Shown in pieces: positions 43,836-52,876 of a stretch of 64,000 nt of DNA. Position 1 is the stretch's first letter. Each line of letters begins with the position of its first letter. The DNA is from Acidobacteriota bacterium. Its GTDB lineage: Bacteria > Acidobacteriota > Terriglobia > Acidiferrales > UBA7541. The stretch covers positions 62,001-126,000 of the forward strand of contig JABCZR010000017.1 in NCBI GenBank assembly GCA_013289585.1. The letters run 5' to 3'. A program made the translations under genes and the position numbers. The notes below the pieces were generated by a model that searched no databases, was not told the DNA's origin, and saw only the letters and a program-made list of their open reading frames with translations.

Positions 43836-44585
43836 CTAGGGATGTTGCTCAATATCGGGCCCAAAAGCAACTACAAAAGGAAGGCTCGTAATTTCATGGG
43901 CTGTTGCGCCCGCCTGCGGCACTTCGAGGACGATCAGTTGCGCATTGCCCGCAGGAAAATCCGCCGGAACCTCGACAAACACGGTATTCCGCGCTTCCTC
44001 GCGGCTAATCGTCCCAAGGAGGTGCGAGGCGCCGGACGCATCCTTCAGCTGTATCGCGTAGCCAGTTGAGGCCGATGCACCGGTGTCAGGGATATCGAAC
44101 TTGAGAAGAAAAGAGTTGCCCGACGTGGCGTTCAGGACCGGGCGACCACCACCGCGGGTATTGGCGCCTAGCAAAGAGAAAACCGGCAAAACATGGGGTG
44201 CCGTGGCTTGCGCGGAATGCTCGGCGACGGCTCTCCAATGCGGAATGGTAAAAAGATTCTGATAGCCGATTAGCAATAAAAGTGCTGCAAAGGTGGGAAC
44301 CAGAACAGGCTGTAACCAGCGCCGCCAGCCGGAAAACCCGGAGGCAGCTTGCCGATCGGCGCGAGTTAGAGCCGCAGCCCTCTCCGCAGAGAGTTCCGGT
44401 GTGGCGCGGAGAACTTCACGGGTTGTGTCCACGAAAACTGCGGCGGCCTTCAGATCACGCGCACATTCCGCGCAATCGAAGAAGTGCTCCTCGTACTCCT
44501 CGCGCAGATTCTGGGGAAACTCGCCCAGGACATACTTTTCGGCGGCCTGCAGCCGCACTGCTTCATTATGATCCATTCGTGCCAT
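43836..44585 (-). CDS. anti-sigma factor with zinc-finger (zf-HC2) and membrane anchor
   Basis: 249 residues. The N-terminal zinc-binding anti-sigma motif is HFFDCAECARDL (H-x3-C-x2-C). One transmembrane helix is at about 90-108 (PVLVPTFAALLLLIGYQNLF). The outer domain of about 130 residues is beta-rich (SFLLKFDIPDTGAS, TVFVEVPADFPAGNAQLIVL). It should hold the ECF sigma factor encoded just upstream at the membrane and release it on an envelope signal. It is followed at short distance by the unknown protein and the CHAT lipoprotein. Confidence 0.9.
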   Translation of the reverse strand: MARMDHNEAVRLQAAEKYVLGEFPQNLREEYEEHFFDCAECARDLKAAAVFVDTTREVLRATPELSAERAAALTRADRQAASGFSGWRRWLQPVLVPTFAALLLLIGYQNLFTIPHWRAVAEHSAQATAPHVLPVFSLLGANTRGGGRPVLNATSGNSFLLKFDIPDTGASASTGYAIQLKDASGASHLLGTISREEARNTVFVEVPADFPAGNAQLIVLEVPQAGATAHEITSLPFVVAFGPDIEQHP

Positions 44586-44637
44586 CCGGTAGATAGTGCG
44601 GGGGATAACTAAACCGTTTCATTGAATTCCTCAACTT

Positions 44638-45210
44638 TCAGCGCCGGGCAATGGCCATCTGATCTTTCTCATACAGGCCTCTGAACTTATCCTTGGCACG
44701 GTGTAGCAGAACCCTCAGGTAATCCCGATCCACCCCGAACTCGCGGCAAACGTCGTCTTTCTCCTTTTCTTCCAGGAAGATAGCCCGGAGCAGGTCGCGG
44801 TCTTTCTGTGGCATGCCGTCCAAAACTTGCCGAACGCGCGCCGAGGATTGCTTGGTGACGAGCATACCCTCGAGGTCCAGAACCCTATCGGGAATCTCGA
44901 AATGAGCATCATCCAAGGGTTGGTTCTTCGCCGAGGTCCGATAGTGTTCCAGTAACACATTGTTACAAATGGAGTTAACGAACGCCCCGAAGCGTTCGGG
45001 CTGCCGGACGCCACCCTCCCGGCGCACCGCCGCGATAACCCGTATAAAGGTTTCCTGCCGCAAATCCTCTACCTTGTCCGACGTGAGCGTGCGCGCCCGC
45101 AGCTTAATCCGCAGAAGTTGTTCAAAATACGCAACAAAGTGGTCTTCCGTGGTGCGGTCGCCCACCCGCAGCCGTTCCACGTATCCTTTGTCAAAAGCGA
45201 AGAATTCCAC
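44638..45210 (-). CDS. ECF RNA polymerase sigma factor
   Basis: 190 residues. Region 2 at about 20-90 (YFEQLLRIKLRARTLTSDKV, DLRQETFIRVIAAVRR, FGAFVNSICNNVLLEHYR). Region 4 at about 125-180 (VRQVLDGMPQKDRDLLRAIF, DDVCREFGVDRDYLRVLLHR). First gene of the operon with its zinc-finger anti-sigma gene (52 nt gap), an unknown protein and a CHAT lipoprotein. It probably controls its own operon. A promoter is expected in the 45211-45469 spacer but none is certain. Confidence 0.94.
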   Translation of the reverse strand: MEFFAFDKGYVERLRVGDRTTEDHFVAYFEQLLRIKLRARTLTSDKVEDLRQETFIRVIAAVRREGGVRQPERFGAFVNSICNNVLLEHYRTSAKNQPLDDAHFEIPDRVLDLEGMLVTKQSSARVRQVLDGMPQKDRDLLRAIFLEEKEKDDVCREFGVDRDYLRVLLHRAKDKFRGLYEKDQMAIARR

Positions 45211-45469
45211 GGGGACCTCGAAATCTTGGTTGAGCAGTATAGCTGTGCCCCCTCACTGGAGCAATGAATCAAACAAACCCCCAATTTGTTCCGAAACGGA
45301 ACGAGGGTTTGCAGCACTATCCATCAGGAAGCCCGATTACTCGGGAGTCCTTCTCCGCAGGGAACCTTCCCCGGTCTCTGCGTGCCCCGATAGGCGCATT
45401 CGAGCCTGCCCTGAACGGACTTGGATGCGCCCCCCTCTTCCCGGGCGGGCAAGATGCAATGGAGGAGCT

Positions 45470-45961
45470 GTGGCAAGTCCGATACTTCAAGCTGGTGTTT
45501 CAAGAAACGCGGCGCAGGAATTTCCAGGAAGTTTTGCTGGCAGAGAGAGAGCGACACTGTCCACGGCGGTTTCTCCAGCGGTGACCGCTCTGAGTGTGGA
45601 GTTTGTGGCCAAGCCGCAAGAAGCTCGTGGAGTGCAAGCCGCCATTCCGGCCGCGCTCGCGGGAGCTTTCCAGGATGTATCCGGATTCGCGGGATGCCTG
45701 GTCATGGTTTCCGAGCAGGAAGCGCGACTAGTCACCGTAATTACCTTGTGGGTGGGCAATGACCGGCAAAAAGTTTGCCGCGAAAATGCGCGTTGGGTCC
45801 AAAAACTTTTATCTCCCTATCTGGATCGCTGCCTGCGCGTGCAAACTCTCGCCGCGCATTCGCCGGCATTGCCTGTGAAAGCGCTGGAGACGAATTTCGA
45901 GGACGAGTATTCCACAGGGCACTTTCTAAACACCGACGATGAAACCGCCTGTGTGGTATAA
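45470..45961 (+). CDS. probable dimeric alpha-beta-barrel (ABM-like) protein
   Basis: 163 residues from a GTG with GGAGGAG 3 nt upstream. The same frame stays open far upstream, but that part is antisense to the sigma factor gene. The middle resembles an ABM/ferredoxin-like fold: LSVEFVAKPQEARGVQAAIP, FQDVSGFAGCLVMVSEQEAR, LVTVITLWVGND. It ends with a Cys/Leu-rich helix and an acidic tail. The fold assignment is tentative. It is followed 15 nt later by another small gene, so they are probably one transcript. Confidence 0.6.
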   Translation: MASPILQAGVSRNAAQEFPGSFAGRERATLSTAVSPAVTALSVEFVAKPQEARGVQAAIPAALAGAFQDVSGFAGCLVMVSEQEARLVTVITLWVGNDRQKVCRENARWVQKLLSPYLDRCLRVQTLAAHSPALPVKALETNFEDEYSTGHFLNTDDETACVV

Positions 45962-45976
45962 AGCATCTAAGAGTAT

Positions 45977-46432
45977 ATGGGCGGTCTCTCGCACCACGAG
46001 GTCGCTCAACGAGCAAAATCAATGGGCCTGGGTGGAATGGATACAAAACAGCGAGAACGCAACTGTTTCGTGGATTCTTGTTCGAGCGCCCCAGTTACTT
46101 CTTTGGGTCAACAGGATCTTTGCCTGAATCATTTCCTGTTGCGGTGTTATGAAAAGCTCGAGCGTTTGGATCCGAGGGGCGGACGATTTTGCTCGGAAAC
46201 TCTCGATGCGGCGGCCATGCGTGCCTTCATTGAGGAGTGCTCGCGCAAGGCTCTCGACGTCAGCCTGCACTGCAAGGATCTGAGCAATCTGGAGCGAGGA
46301 CGCCTCCTGGACATCTTGCTCTGGGCCGGTGAACTCTTCCTGCTCTTGCGTGTTCCCCGCTTTACCTTCGCAGCGTCTGCTGCTCCTGTTGATAGCTCCG
46401 TAGCTGCTCTGGCCGCGGCTCCGCGCTCCTAA
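45977..46432 (+). CDS. conserved-looking protein, unknown
   Basis: 151 residues; the ATG has a poor ribosome site. A Cys-containing segment RNCFVDSCSSAPVTSLGQQD is followed by helices (LCLNHFLLRCYEKLERLDPR, FIEECSRKALDVSLHCKDL, SNLERGRLLDILLWAGELFL). Seven or more Cys/His residues are scattered in the first 110 positions, so metal binding or redox function is possible. No named domain. Paired with the upstream ABM-like gene. The C-terminal 20 residues are low-complexity Ala-rich. Confidence 0.62.
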   Translation: MGGLSHHEVAQRAKSMGLGGMDTKQRERNCFVDSCSSAPVTSLGQQDLCLNHFLLRCYEKLERLDPRGGRFCSETLDAAAMRAFIEECSRKALDVSLHCKDLSNLERGRLLDILLWAGELFLLLRVPRFTFAASAAPVDSSVAALAAAPRS

Positions 46433-46642
46433 GCCTGCCAAACTCGCTTTCCGTTTGTTTCCCGAAGCGCCTCATCCCTATATGTAATTGGACATCCTCT
46501 TCTTATCGTTGGTCAGCGTCGGTCGTGAGTTATATTAGTGTGTCTTGTATCATCCCAGTGCGACTCAGTCTTGCGGTAACCGGCGGATGGACGTTTGCGC
46601 GAGCCACATCAATTGCGATCCTCAGGAAGGTAGCCCGAGAAC

Positions 46643-47632
46643 ATGAATTCTGCGTTTCGTCTCTCCATTGCGATTCCGCTGCACAATGAAGAGACAGTGT
46701 TGCCGGAACTCTTGCGCCGGACACTCGCCGCGCTGGACCAGATCGCCGGCGGCCCTCATGAAGTCGTGTTTGTGGACGACGGTAGCACAGACCGCACATT
46801 CTCCCTGCTGGAAGAGGCTGCGCGGCAAGACTCCCGCATTCGGGCCATCTCGCTTTCGCGAAATTTCGGGCATCAAGCGGCTCTGACGGCGGCGCTCGAC
46901 CATGTCTCGGGAGACGCCGCGGTCGTGATGGACGGAGACTTGCAGGACATCCCCGAGGTGATTCCGCAATTCGTGGAGCGTTACCATCAGGGTTATGACG
47001 TGGTTTACGCGCAGCGCGTCCGGCGCAAAGAGCCCTGGCCGCTGCGGCTGTGCTATTTTATTTTTTACCGGATGATGACCACGCTTTCCGACGTGCAATT
47101 GCCGCTGGACTCCGGGGATTTTGGCTTGATGTCTCGCCGCGTAATCGATCAGTTGAGGCGCATGCCGGAGCATCACCGGTATTTGAGAGGGATGCGCAGC
47201 TGGGTAGGCTTCCGGCAAACCGGACTCGACGTCGAACGCGAAGAGCGCCACTCCGGAAAGAGCAAGTACAGTCTGCTGCGCCTTCTAAAGCTCGCCACCG
47301 ACGGGATTTTCGCCTTTTCCATCGTTCCGATTCGCGCCGCGGCCTTGCTCGGAGCGGCCGTGATTGCAGCTTCCATGCTTTATGTCCTATACGCTCTCTA
47401 TTATCGATTCTTTTTGCAGCAATCGCCGCAAGGATTCACCGCTTTGATTGCTACGGTTACCTTTCTCTCCGGTGTGCTTCTTTTTTTTCTTGGCGTAATT
47501 GGCGAATATGTCGGCCGCATCTATGAAGAAACCAAGGCTCGTCCCATCTATGTCATCGGACGCGTCGGTGGCGGTTTCAAAGCCAGCGGGACGGAAAAAT
47601 CAGCCGGCGAAGTAACTCGGAGTGATACTTGA
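46643..47632 (+). CDS. family 2 glycosyltransferase (dolichol/undecaprenyl-phosphate type)
   Basis: 329 residues. The GT-A core is IAIPLHNEETVLPELL, VVFVDDGSTDRTFSLL, ISLSRNFGHQAALTAAL with DxD-like VVMDGDLQD, and the acceptor block GDFGLMSRRVI. Two C-terminal transmembrane helices (AALLGAAVIAASMLYVLYAL, TVTFLSGVLLFFLGVIGEYV) and the motif RIYEETKARPIY place it with GtrB/ArnC-like lipid-phosphate sugar transferases. It probably makes an undecaprenyl-phosphate sugar for a GT-C enzyme. It heads a cluster with a methyltransferase, a GT-C-like membrane protein and acyltransferases. Confidence 0.93.
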   Translation: MNSAFRLSIAIPLHNEETVLPELLRRTLAALDQIAGGPHEVVFVDDGSTDRTFSLLEEAARQDSRIRAISLSRNFGHQAALTAALDHVSGDAAVVMDGDLQDIPEVIPQFVERYHQGYDVVYAQRVRRKEPWPLRLCYFIFYRMMTTLSDVQLPLDSGDFGLMSRRVIDQLRRMPEHHRYLRGMRSWVGFRQTGLDVEREERHSGKSKYSLLRLLKLATDGIFAFSIVPIRAAALLGAAVIAASMLYVLYALYYRFFLQQSPQGFTALIATVTFLSGVLLFFLGVIGEYVGRIYEETKARPIYVIGRVGGGFKASGTEKSAGEVTRSDT

Positions 47633-47702
47633 ATCGCGAGCATCTTCGTTGACCTGGCATTGATCCTGGACGCTGCAAACTAGAAGCCATTCGGGAGCGC
47701 TC

Positions 47703-48434
47703 TTGGAACCGGAATATGCCCGGCAGTACCGCGACCTTTACACTCGCCACTGGTGGTGGCGTTCGCGGGAGGAAGCAATTCTAGAAGTGCTGCATCGGCA
47801 TTTGCGAGCACGCACCGATCTTAAGATACTGGATATAGGCTGTGGAGATGGCCTCTTCTTTGATCGGCTTGCGGAATTCGGCGACGTCGAAGGCGTTGAA
47901 CCTGACGCCGGACTCGTCGACCCGAAAGGCCCACACCGCGCGCGAATTCGAATCGCTTCTTTTGACGATAACTTTCGCTCAACAAAGAGTTATTCCCTGA
48001 TTCTGATGCTCGACGTCCTCGAACATCTCGATAATCCAGGCGATGCTTTGCGCCATGCCTATTCGCTGCTCGCGCCCTCAGGCGCGCTGTTGCTGACTGT
48101 TCCGGCGTTCCAGCTGCTTTGGACGAACCACGACGTGATAAACCACCATCGTAGACGCTATCGGAGTAAATCAATGCATCCATTGCTCCAGCAAGCCGGC
48201 TTTGCAACTCTCGAAGAGCGGTATTGGTATCAGTGGACTTGCCCAGCAAAGCTTGCGATTCGACTTGTCGAAAGTGTCTTCCGACGTCCTCCAACGGTTG
48301 CGCGAGTGCCCCCGGCTTGGATGAACTGGCCACTTTATTGGATGTCACGAATGGAGCAACAAACTCTCGGAAAGATCGGCATTCCATTTGGGAGTAGTCT
48401 CATGGTTTATTGCAAGAAACAGGTGGCGTCTTAA
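47703..48434 (+). CDS. class I SAM-dependent methyltransferase
   Basis: 243 residues from a TTG start. SAM-binding motif I is LKILDIGCGDGLFFDRL; the acidic motif II EGVEPD and motif IV-like LILMLDVLEHLDNPGDAL follow, then GALLLTVPAFQLLW. The pattern fits Methyltransf_11/23 enzymes that modify lipids or glycan precursors. It is 70 nt after the glycosyltransferase and 10 nt before the next gene, so it is part of the same transcript. The substrate is unknown. Confidence 0.88.
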   Translation: MEPEYARQYRDLYTRHWWWRSREEAILEVLHRHLRARTDLKILDIGCGDGLFFDRLAEFGDVEGVEPDAGLVDPKGPHRARIRIASFDDNFRSTKSYSLILMLDVLEHLDNPGDALRHAYSLLAPSGALLLTVPAFQLLWTNHDVINHHRRRYRSKSMHPLLQQAGFATLEERYWYQWTCPAKLAIRLVESVFRRPPTVARVPPAWMNWPLYWMSRMEQQTLGKIGIPFGSSLMVYCKKQVAS

Positions 48435-48444
48435 AGCCAGGCTT

Positions 48445-49690
48445 ATGCGTCGACTCCTCATCCTTTTTTTTACCCTTAATGTGACCTCGGCCGCTTTGTT
48501 TATCGGTTTTGTCAATCGTCCGGTGTACGACGATTCGTTCAACATATTCGATGTCCATAATTACGCTACCAAGGGTTTGTCGAAGGATGCCCTTCGATTG
48601 CATCGGAACCCGCCGGGCCCCACGAGCTTTGTCTGGATGGCTGCTGGAGTTCGTCTACTGGGGGGCGACGAGTTGAGGGACGCCCGCGTTGCCATACTCG
48701 TGAGCTGGATCTTACTGTTTGTGGGTATTCTGACGGGTGCGCGATATAGCCATTTCCCGGAGATGTGGTATGGCGCGCTGCTAGCTGCGCTGGTATTTCC
48801 GCACGCGGTGGAAGCAACGGCGACGCTGCCAACGGAAGGCTGAATTCGCGTCCCGGCCGAATCCCACCATTGGTGTTCTAGTGCTCGGCCTGCTTGGAGG
48901 ATCGTCAATGGGGCTGGCGGTCACCTGCCGTCAGTACAATCTGGCTCTTCTGCCGGCGGCTGCGTGCTTTGCGATTTACCAATGGCGAAAGCACGGCTTT
49001 GGAAAGGAATTTCGCTGGTTGGTCAGTGCGATTCTCTCGCTGATTTTGGCTGCGGCCCCTATCCTTTTCATGGTGTTCGCTTGGAAGGGAGTCTCCAGTC
49101 CAGGCATGGCAAATGGCATGTCCTATGAGAACTGGAAGGCCGGCGTGGGATTGAATTTGTTCAGACCGCTGGTGACTAGCTTTTACACTTGTGTTTATCT
49201 GATCCCGCCAACCTTCCCGGCGATGCAACGATTGAAACCTCCCCAGCGCTTGCCCGCATTCCTGGCGGCGTTGATAGGAGGGCTTTCGGCTGCACTGTTT
49301 GGGGCTTCGTTGTTACAGCCGGGCCCGTTGCTTTCTCTCATTCACAGTGCTTCACGAGTGCCCGGAGGCGACTTCGTAGCCTTCGGACTGATCGTGAGTG
49401 TGACCATCTTCAACTCCATTGCTTTGGGTAGTCTCTTGTGGAAGGAAAGATTCACGATCTTATCGAATCCACATGCGATTTTGTCGGTGCTGGTAGTCGC
49501 ATTTTTCATCGCAGAGCAGCTCGGCGTCGGAGGTAATCTTCCCCTCTACGACCGATACATCCTTCAGTTTGCTCCCTTTCTTGGAGTCATTGCATTCGCG
49601 GTTTTGCCTAAGCTTACTTACTCACGCGTGGCCTGTCTGGTAGTTTTATCCATTGTTAGCCACTTCATTCTGTGGCGAAATGCGTTTTGA
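48445..49690 (+). pseudogene. GT-C-like polytopic membrane protein, broken by a deletion
   Basis: The first frame (MRRLLILFFTLNVTSAALFI) has VYDDSFNIFDVHNYATKGLS and ends EATATLPTEG at a TGA (48841-48843). The second frame resumes at EFASRPNPTIGVLVLGLLGG and runs through many helices to VSHFILWRNAF (stop at 49690). Residues expected between TEG and EFASRP, probably a dozen or so, are missing, and the frame shifts, so a short deletion is likely. Topology and neighbours suggest a lipid-linked-sugar-using glycosyltransferase, but no catalytic motif is firmly identified. Confidence 0.7.
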
Positions 49691-49773
49691 ATTGTGATCC
49701 AGTGCGGTTACCACGCATTCTAACTTAACGATGCGTTTTCTGCTCTAACTATGATGTTAGAATCCGCCGCACG

Positions 49774-50924
49774 ATGAAAATTTCTACTCGAATCCCGGAG
49801 CTTGATGGATTGAGGGGAATTGGCATCGGATTAATTCTAGTTTATCACTATCTTCTACTGGCTATCCTTCCCGCTCCGGGCTCCCTGCTCTGGTACTTTC
49901 AGGCGAGCGGACGGCTTGCATGGACAGGAGTGGACCTGTTCTTTGTACTATCAGGATTTCTCATCGGGGGAATCCTCCTTGACGCTCGGGAATCTTCCAA
50001 CTATTTCCAGGTCTTCTATATGCGAAGGTTTTACCGGATAGTACCGTTATACGCAGCTTGCCTGTTCATCGTTCTTGTTCTGACCAGATTTATCCTTCCG
50101 TTAGTCAGCCCGAGGATTCATTGGGTGGCGGTGGAACGCATTCCCTCGTATGCCTACGCGCTATTTATCCAGAATTTTTGGATGGCCAAACAAAACACTC
50201 TAGGCGCCTTCGGCCTGGCGGTTACATGGTCCCTCGCCATAGAGGAACAGTTCTACCTGACGCTGCCAATTCTCATTCGCTTCTTCGCCACCCGCACCAG
50301 ATTGGTCCTGATCGGGATTGGCATCCTTGCCGCACCGATGCTGCGAATCCTCCTGTTTCATTACTGGCCCGAGAATCAATGGGCAACGTTGTCCTCATGC
50401 CGTGCCGAGCCGACGCATTGCTATTCGGAGTGCTCGGCGCATCCCTCTTGCGCTTCGATAAGTACAGACAATGGTTGGAGCAGAACGACCGGCTGCTGCA
50501 AGCCCTGCTGGCCATTTTTGCTATGAGTACAGTGCTTTTCACTGTTTTTTTCTCAGGCCCTCATAGCTTTTTAATGATCAGTGTCGGTTACACATGGATA
50601 GCAGCGCTCTATTTTTTCGCCCTGCTTTATGCCGTTACCCAGCCCAAGCGATGGTTCGGCGCTGGCTTGCGATGGAAATGGCTGGGGTGGCTGGGGACAA
50701 TCGCGTATGGAGTCTATCTGTTTCACTATACTGTTCTGGGAGCTTTCAATTTGCTATTTTGGTCTTCTCCTTTGGCCACACTAAATACTATTCCTAGATT
50801 CTTCACCACACTAGTCGCGTTACTTAGCACGTTGATGATCTGTCGTCTCTCATGGAAATACTTCGAGAAACCACTCGTGGATGTCGGTCATCGAAAGCGG
50901 TATGTCTTTCAGACAACGCGATAG
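49774..50924 (+). pseudogene. frameshifted acyltransferase 3 family protein (copy A)
   Basis: N-terminal frame RIPELDGLRGIGIGLILVYH, WTGVDLFFVLSGFLIGGILL, RRFYRIVPLYAA, TWSLAIEEQFYLTLPI, up to YWPENQWAT. Then a base is missing at ACGTTGTCCTC (about 50390-50395). The other frame continues VLMPCRADALLFGVLGASLL to YGVYLFHYTVLG and LSWKYFEKPLVDVGHR, stop 50922-50924. The intact paralogue at 51080-52321 reads SFVLMPCRADALLLGV at this place, which confirms the one-base deletion. As written, the product lacks its C-terminal helices. Confidence 0.85.
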
Positions 50925-50949
50925 CCAGCGAATGCACAGAGAGAGGCGC

Positions 50950-51054
50950 TTAGTCGTTGTGCGAGGGCCAAACGGCCCTGCGTGCACGGCCAAAGATCCG
51001 GCTCCCCTACTCCGCCCAGGGTCCGCCCGCCGATAGTCGTGATGGCAATAGAGG
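50950..51054 (-). pseudogene. remnant of the 3' end of an RND transporter gene
   Basis: Aligns at nucleotide level with the end of the RND gene at 52877-55981: GGCGGAGTAGGGGAGCCG, then CTTTGGCC, GCACGCAG, and CAACGACTAAG in place of CAACGACTGAG. A further piece matches the SIAVTIIGGQT region (SIAITTIGGR here). About 80 bases between the two pieces are missing. It has no start and is not functional. It sits just beyond acyltransferase copy A. Confidence 0.75.
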
Positions 51055-51079
51055 GCGAGGAAAAGTAGTTCCGCTTCCA

Positions 51080-52321
51080 TTAACCAGGAGTTTGCCGAGT
51101 AGCCGTGAATGACGACCCAATTGGTGCGCCGACAAGCTCCGGCGTAGATTGGGATGATGTTGTCTCCGTCGATTCTGTGAACCGATAATCTGAACGGTGA
51201 CCGAAGCGGATCAGGGGGCCCTCAAAAAACCGCCAAGAGAGGCGAGCGATCACGAGCGTCAAGAAGAGCGCCGCAAGTGTTGTGATCAATCTGTAGCCGC
51301 TGGTTATTGCCGGAGCCCCTCCCCAGAAATACGCGAAGAGCAACCATTGTATTGGCTGATGAAACAGATACGTGCCGTAAGCGATCAATCCCAGCCAGCC
51401 GAGACATTTGGATCGCAGTGCCCGGCTCATGAGACTGTTCGGACGCGTCAGGGCGTAGAGAAGAAGCAGGGTATATGACAGAGCGAGCCAGGTATACCCG
51501 GCTTTCCCCATCAGAGGGCTTTCCGGGGCCCAGGACTCCAAACCCAGGAACACGACTCCTGCCGAAAAGACTGGCACCAAAATTGGAAAAAAAAACTTGC
51601 TGCGCTCAATCCGCTCTCGCCACCGAACATCCCGCATGAGTATCGCCGCCAACACACCCAAGAGCAGGGCGTCCGCCCGGCACGGCATAAGGACGAAACT
51701 GGGCATCCAATTGTCAGGCCGGAAGAAATGGAGGGTAACGCGGAGAATCGGCGCCGTGCAAATGCCCAACAGGACGCATCTGATAAACCAGCGAGGGGAC
51801 AATACGCGGAGAAGAAGAGGCAGGGTCAAATAGAATTGCTCCTCCACCGCTAGGGACCAAGTCATCCATAGACCGTACCCACCGAAGTTCCCGGCGTGTG
51901 CCATCCAAAAGTTCTGAATGAAGGTCCAGTAGGTATACAACGGAGCTGAGGATCCGAGGAACCAAGTGAAATCACCGTGATGTGCCCATAAGCCAAAGGT
52001 CGTCAGGTCAGGAAGAAAGATCAAGACCGCAAAGTAAATAGGGACAATGCGGAAAAAACGGCGTGTATAGAAGACCTGGAAGTAATTCTTGGCAGCGCGA
52101 GCGTCTAGAAGGATACCGCCAATGAGGAAGCCCGACAAAACGAAGAAAAGGTCTACGCCCGTCCATGTCAATCGTCCGAGGGCGCGCGCGTAAAAGAGAG
52201 GCGTGGCGGGCTGGGCAATGGTGGAAGTCACAAAATAATGCCAGATCACGACCATTCCGATGGCAACGCCGCGGAGGCCGTCCAGCTCGGGAATGCGGCG
52301 GGTGGTCAATGTAGGGTTCAT
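51080..52321 (-). CDS. acyltransferase 3 family membrane protein (copy B, intact)
   Basis: 413 residues and about ten transmembrane helices. Family signatures: RIPELDGLRGVAIGMVVIWH with the catalytic His of the first helix, WTGVDLFFVLSGFLIGGILL, RRFFRIVPIYFAVL, TWSLAVEEQFYLTLPLLLRV, FVLMPCRADALLLGVLAAIL. It acylates a sugar or lipid-linked glycan at the inner membrane (OafA-like). It is a paralogue of the frameshifted copy A and converges on it. The C-terminal 40 residues are polar and unique. Confidence 0.93.
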   Translation of the reverse strand: MNPTLTTRRIPELDGLRGVAIGMVVIWHYFVTSTIAQPATPLFYARALGRLTWTGVDLFFVLSGFLIGGILLDARAAKNYFQVFYTRRFFRIVPIYFAVLIFLPDLTTFGLWAHHGDFTWFLGSSAPLYTYWTFIQNFWMAHAGNFGGYGLWMTWSLAVEEQFYLTLPLLLRVLSPRWFIRCVLLGICTAPILRVTLHFFRPDNWMPSFVLMPCRADALLLGVLAAILMRDVRWRERIERSKFFFPILVPVFSAGVVFLGLESWAPESPLMGKAGYTWLALSYTLLLLYALTRPNSLMSRALRSKCLGWLGLIAYGTYLFHQPIQWLLFAYFWGGAPAITSGYRLITTLAALFLTLVIARLSWRFFEGPLIRFGHRSDYRFTESTETTSSQSTPELVGAPIGSSFTATRQTPG

Positions 52322-52876
52322 AGCACACGACGGTTCATATTCTTAACAGTGACAAGCGTAAGGACCTCCCAGCCTTCACCGAGTGTCCGGTGCAGGAAGT
52401 TGCTGACTTTTGACCTTCCCATTTGACTTTGCTGGTATCGTGCCTGCAACGTTTTTGAATGTTCCACCACCGACTGCCAAGGACATCACAACACGCATAT
52501 TGACCGCTCTCATGGATTGCCCTCGCCATTCTTGACAGTGCTAGATGAATTTCAGTTCCACAAGAGTACCAAAGTATTTTTGTGTCTTTCCGGCATATAT
52601 ACCGTCACGTAAACATACTATTGGAATAGCCCCAAGCTTCGACATTCGGGTGCAGTGGCCCCGCGGTGGGCGTAAGCTTCGATGGGGCGCAAAAAAGATC
52701 TCCCGGCGCGCATGGGGCTACGTCAAGTCCGGTGGGTTGTCGGCATCTTCCCAATCGGGTTTATTACCACTCTTGCGTATCGGATCTTTGCGCTGGCCGA
52801 CGTATCCGTCCTGAGCCACTTTATGCTTTGGCGCTATGCGTTCGGCGGATGAGGATTGCCGAAATAAAAATAAGGC
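52322..52876. other. intergenic region with gene remnants
   Basis: 555 bases between acyltransferase B and the RND gene. The right-hand part holds a leftover GT-C-like gene end (listed separately). In the left part I see no gene, no hairpin with T-tract and no clear repeat. Confidence 0.5.
52754..52852 (+). pseudogene. remnant of the 3' end of the GT-C-like gene
   Basis: Encodes a 32-residue tail ending VLSHFMLWRYAFGG, then TGA. This matches the end of the disrupted membrane protein at 48445-49690 (SIVSHFILWRNAF) with GAGCCACTTTATGCTTTGGCG against TAGCCACTTCATTCTGTGGCG. It lies 24 nt from the convergent RND gene. No upstream part of the gene is recognisable. Confidence 0.6.
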
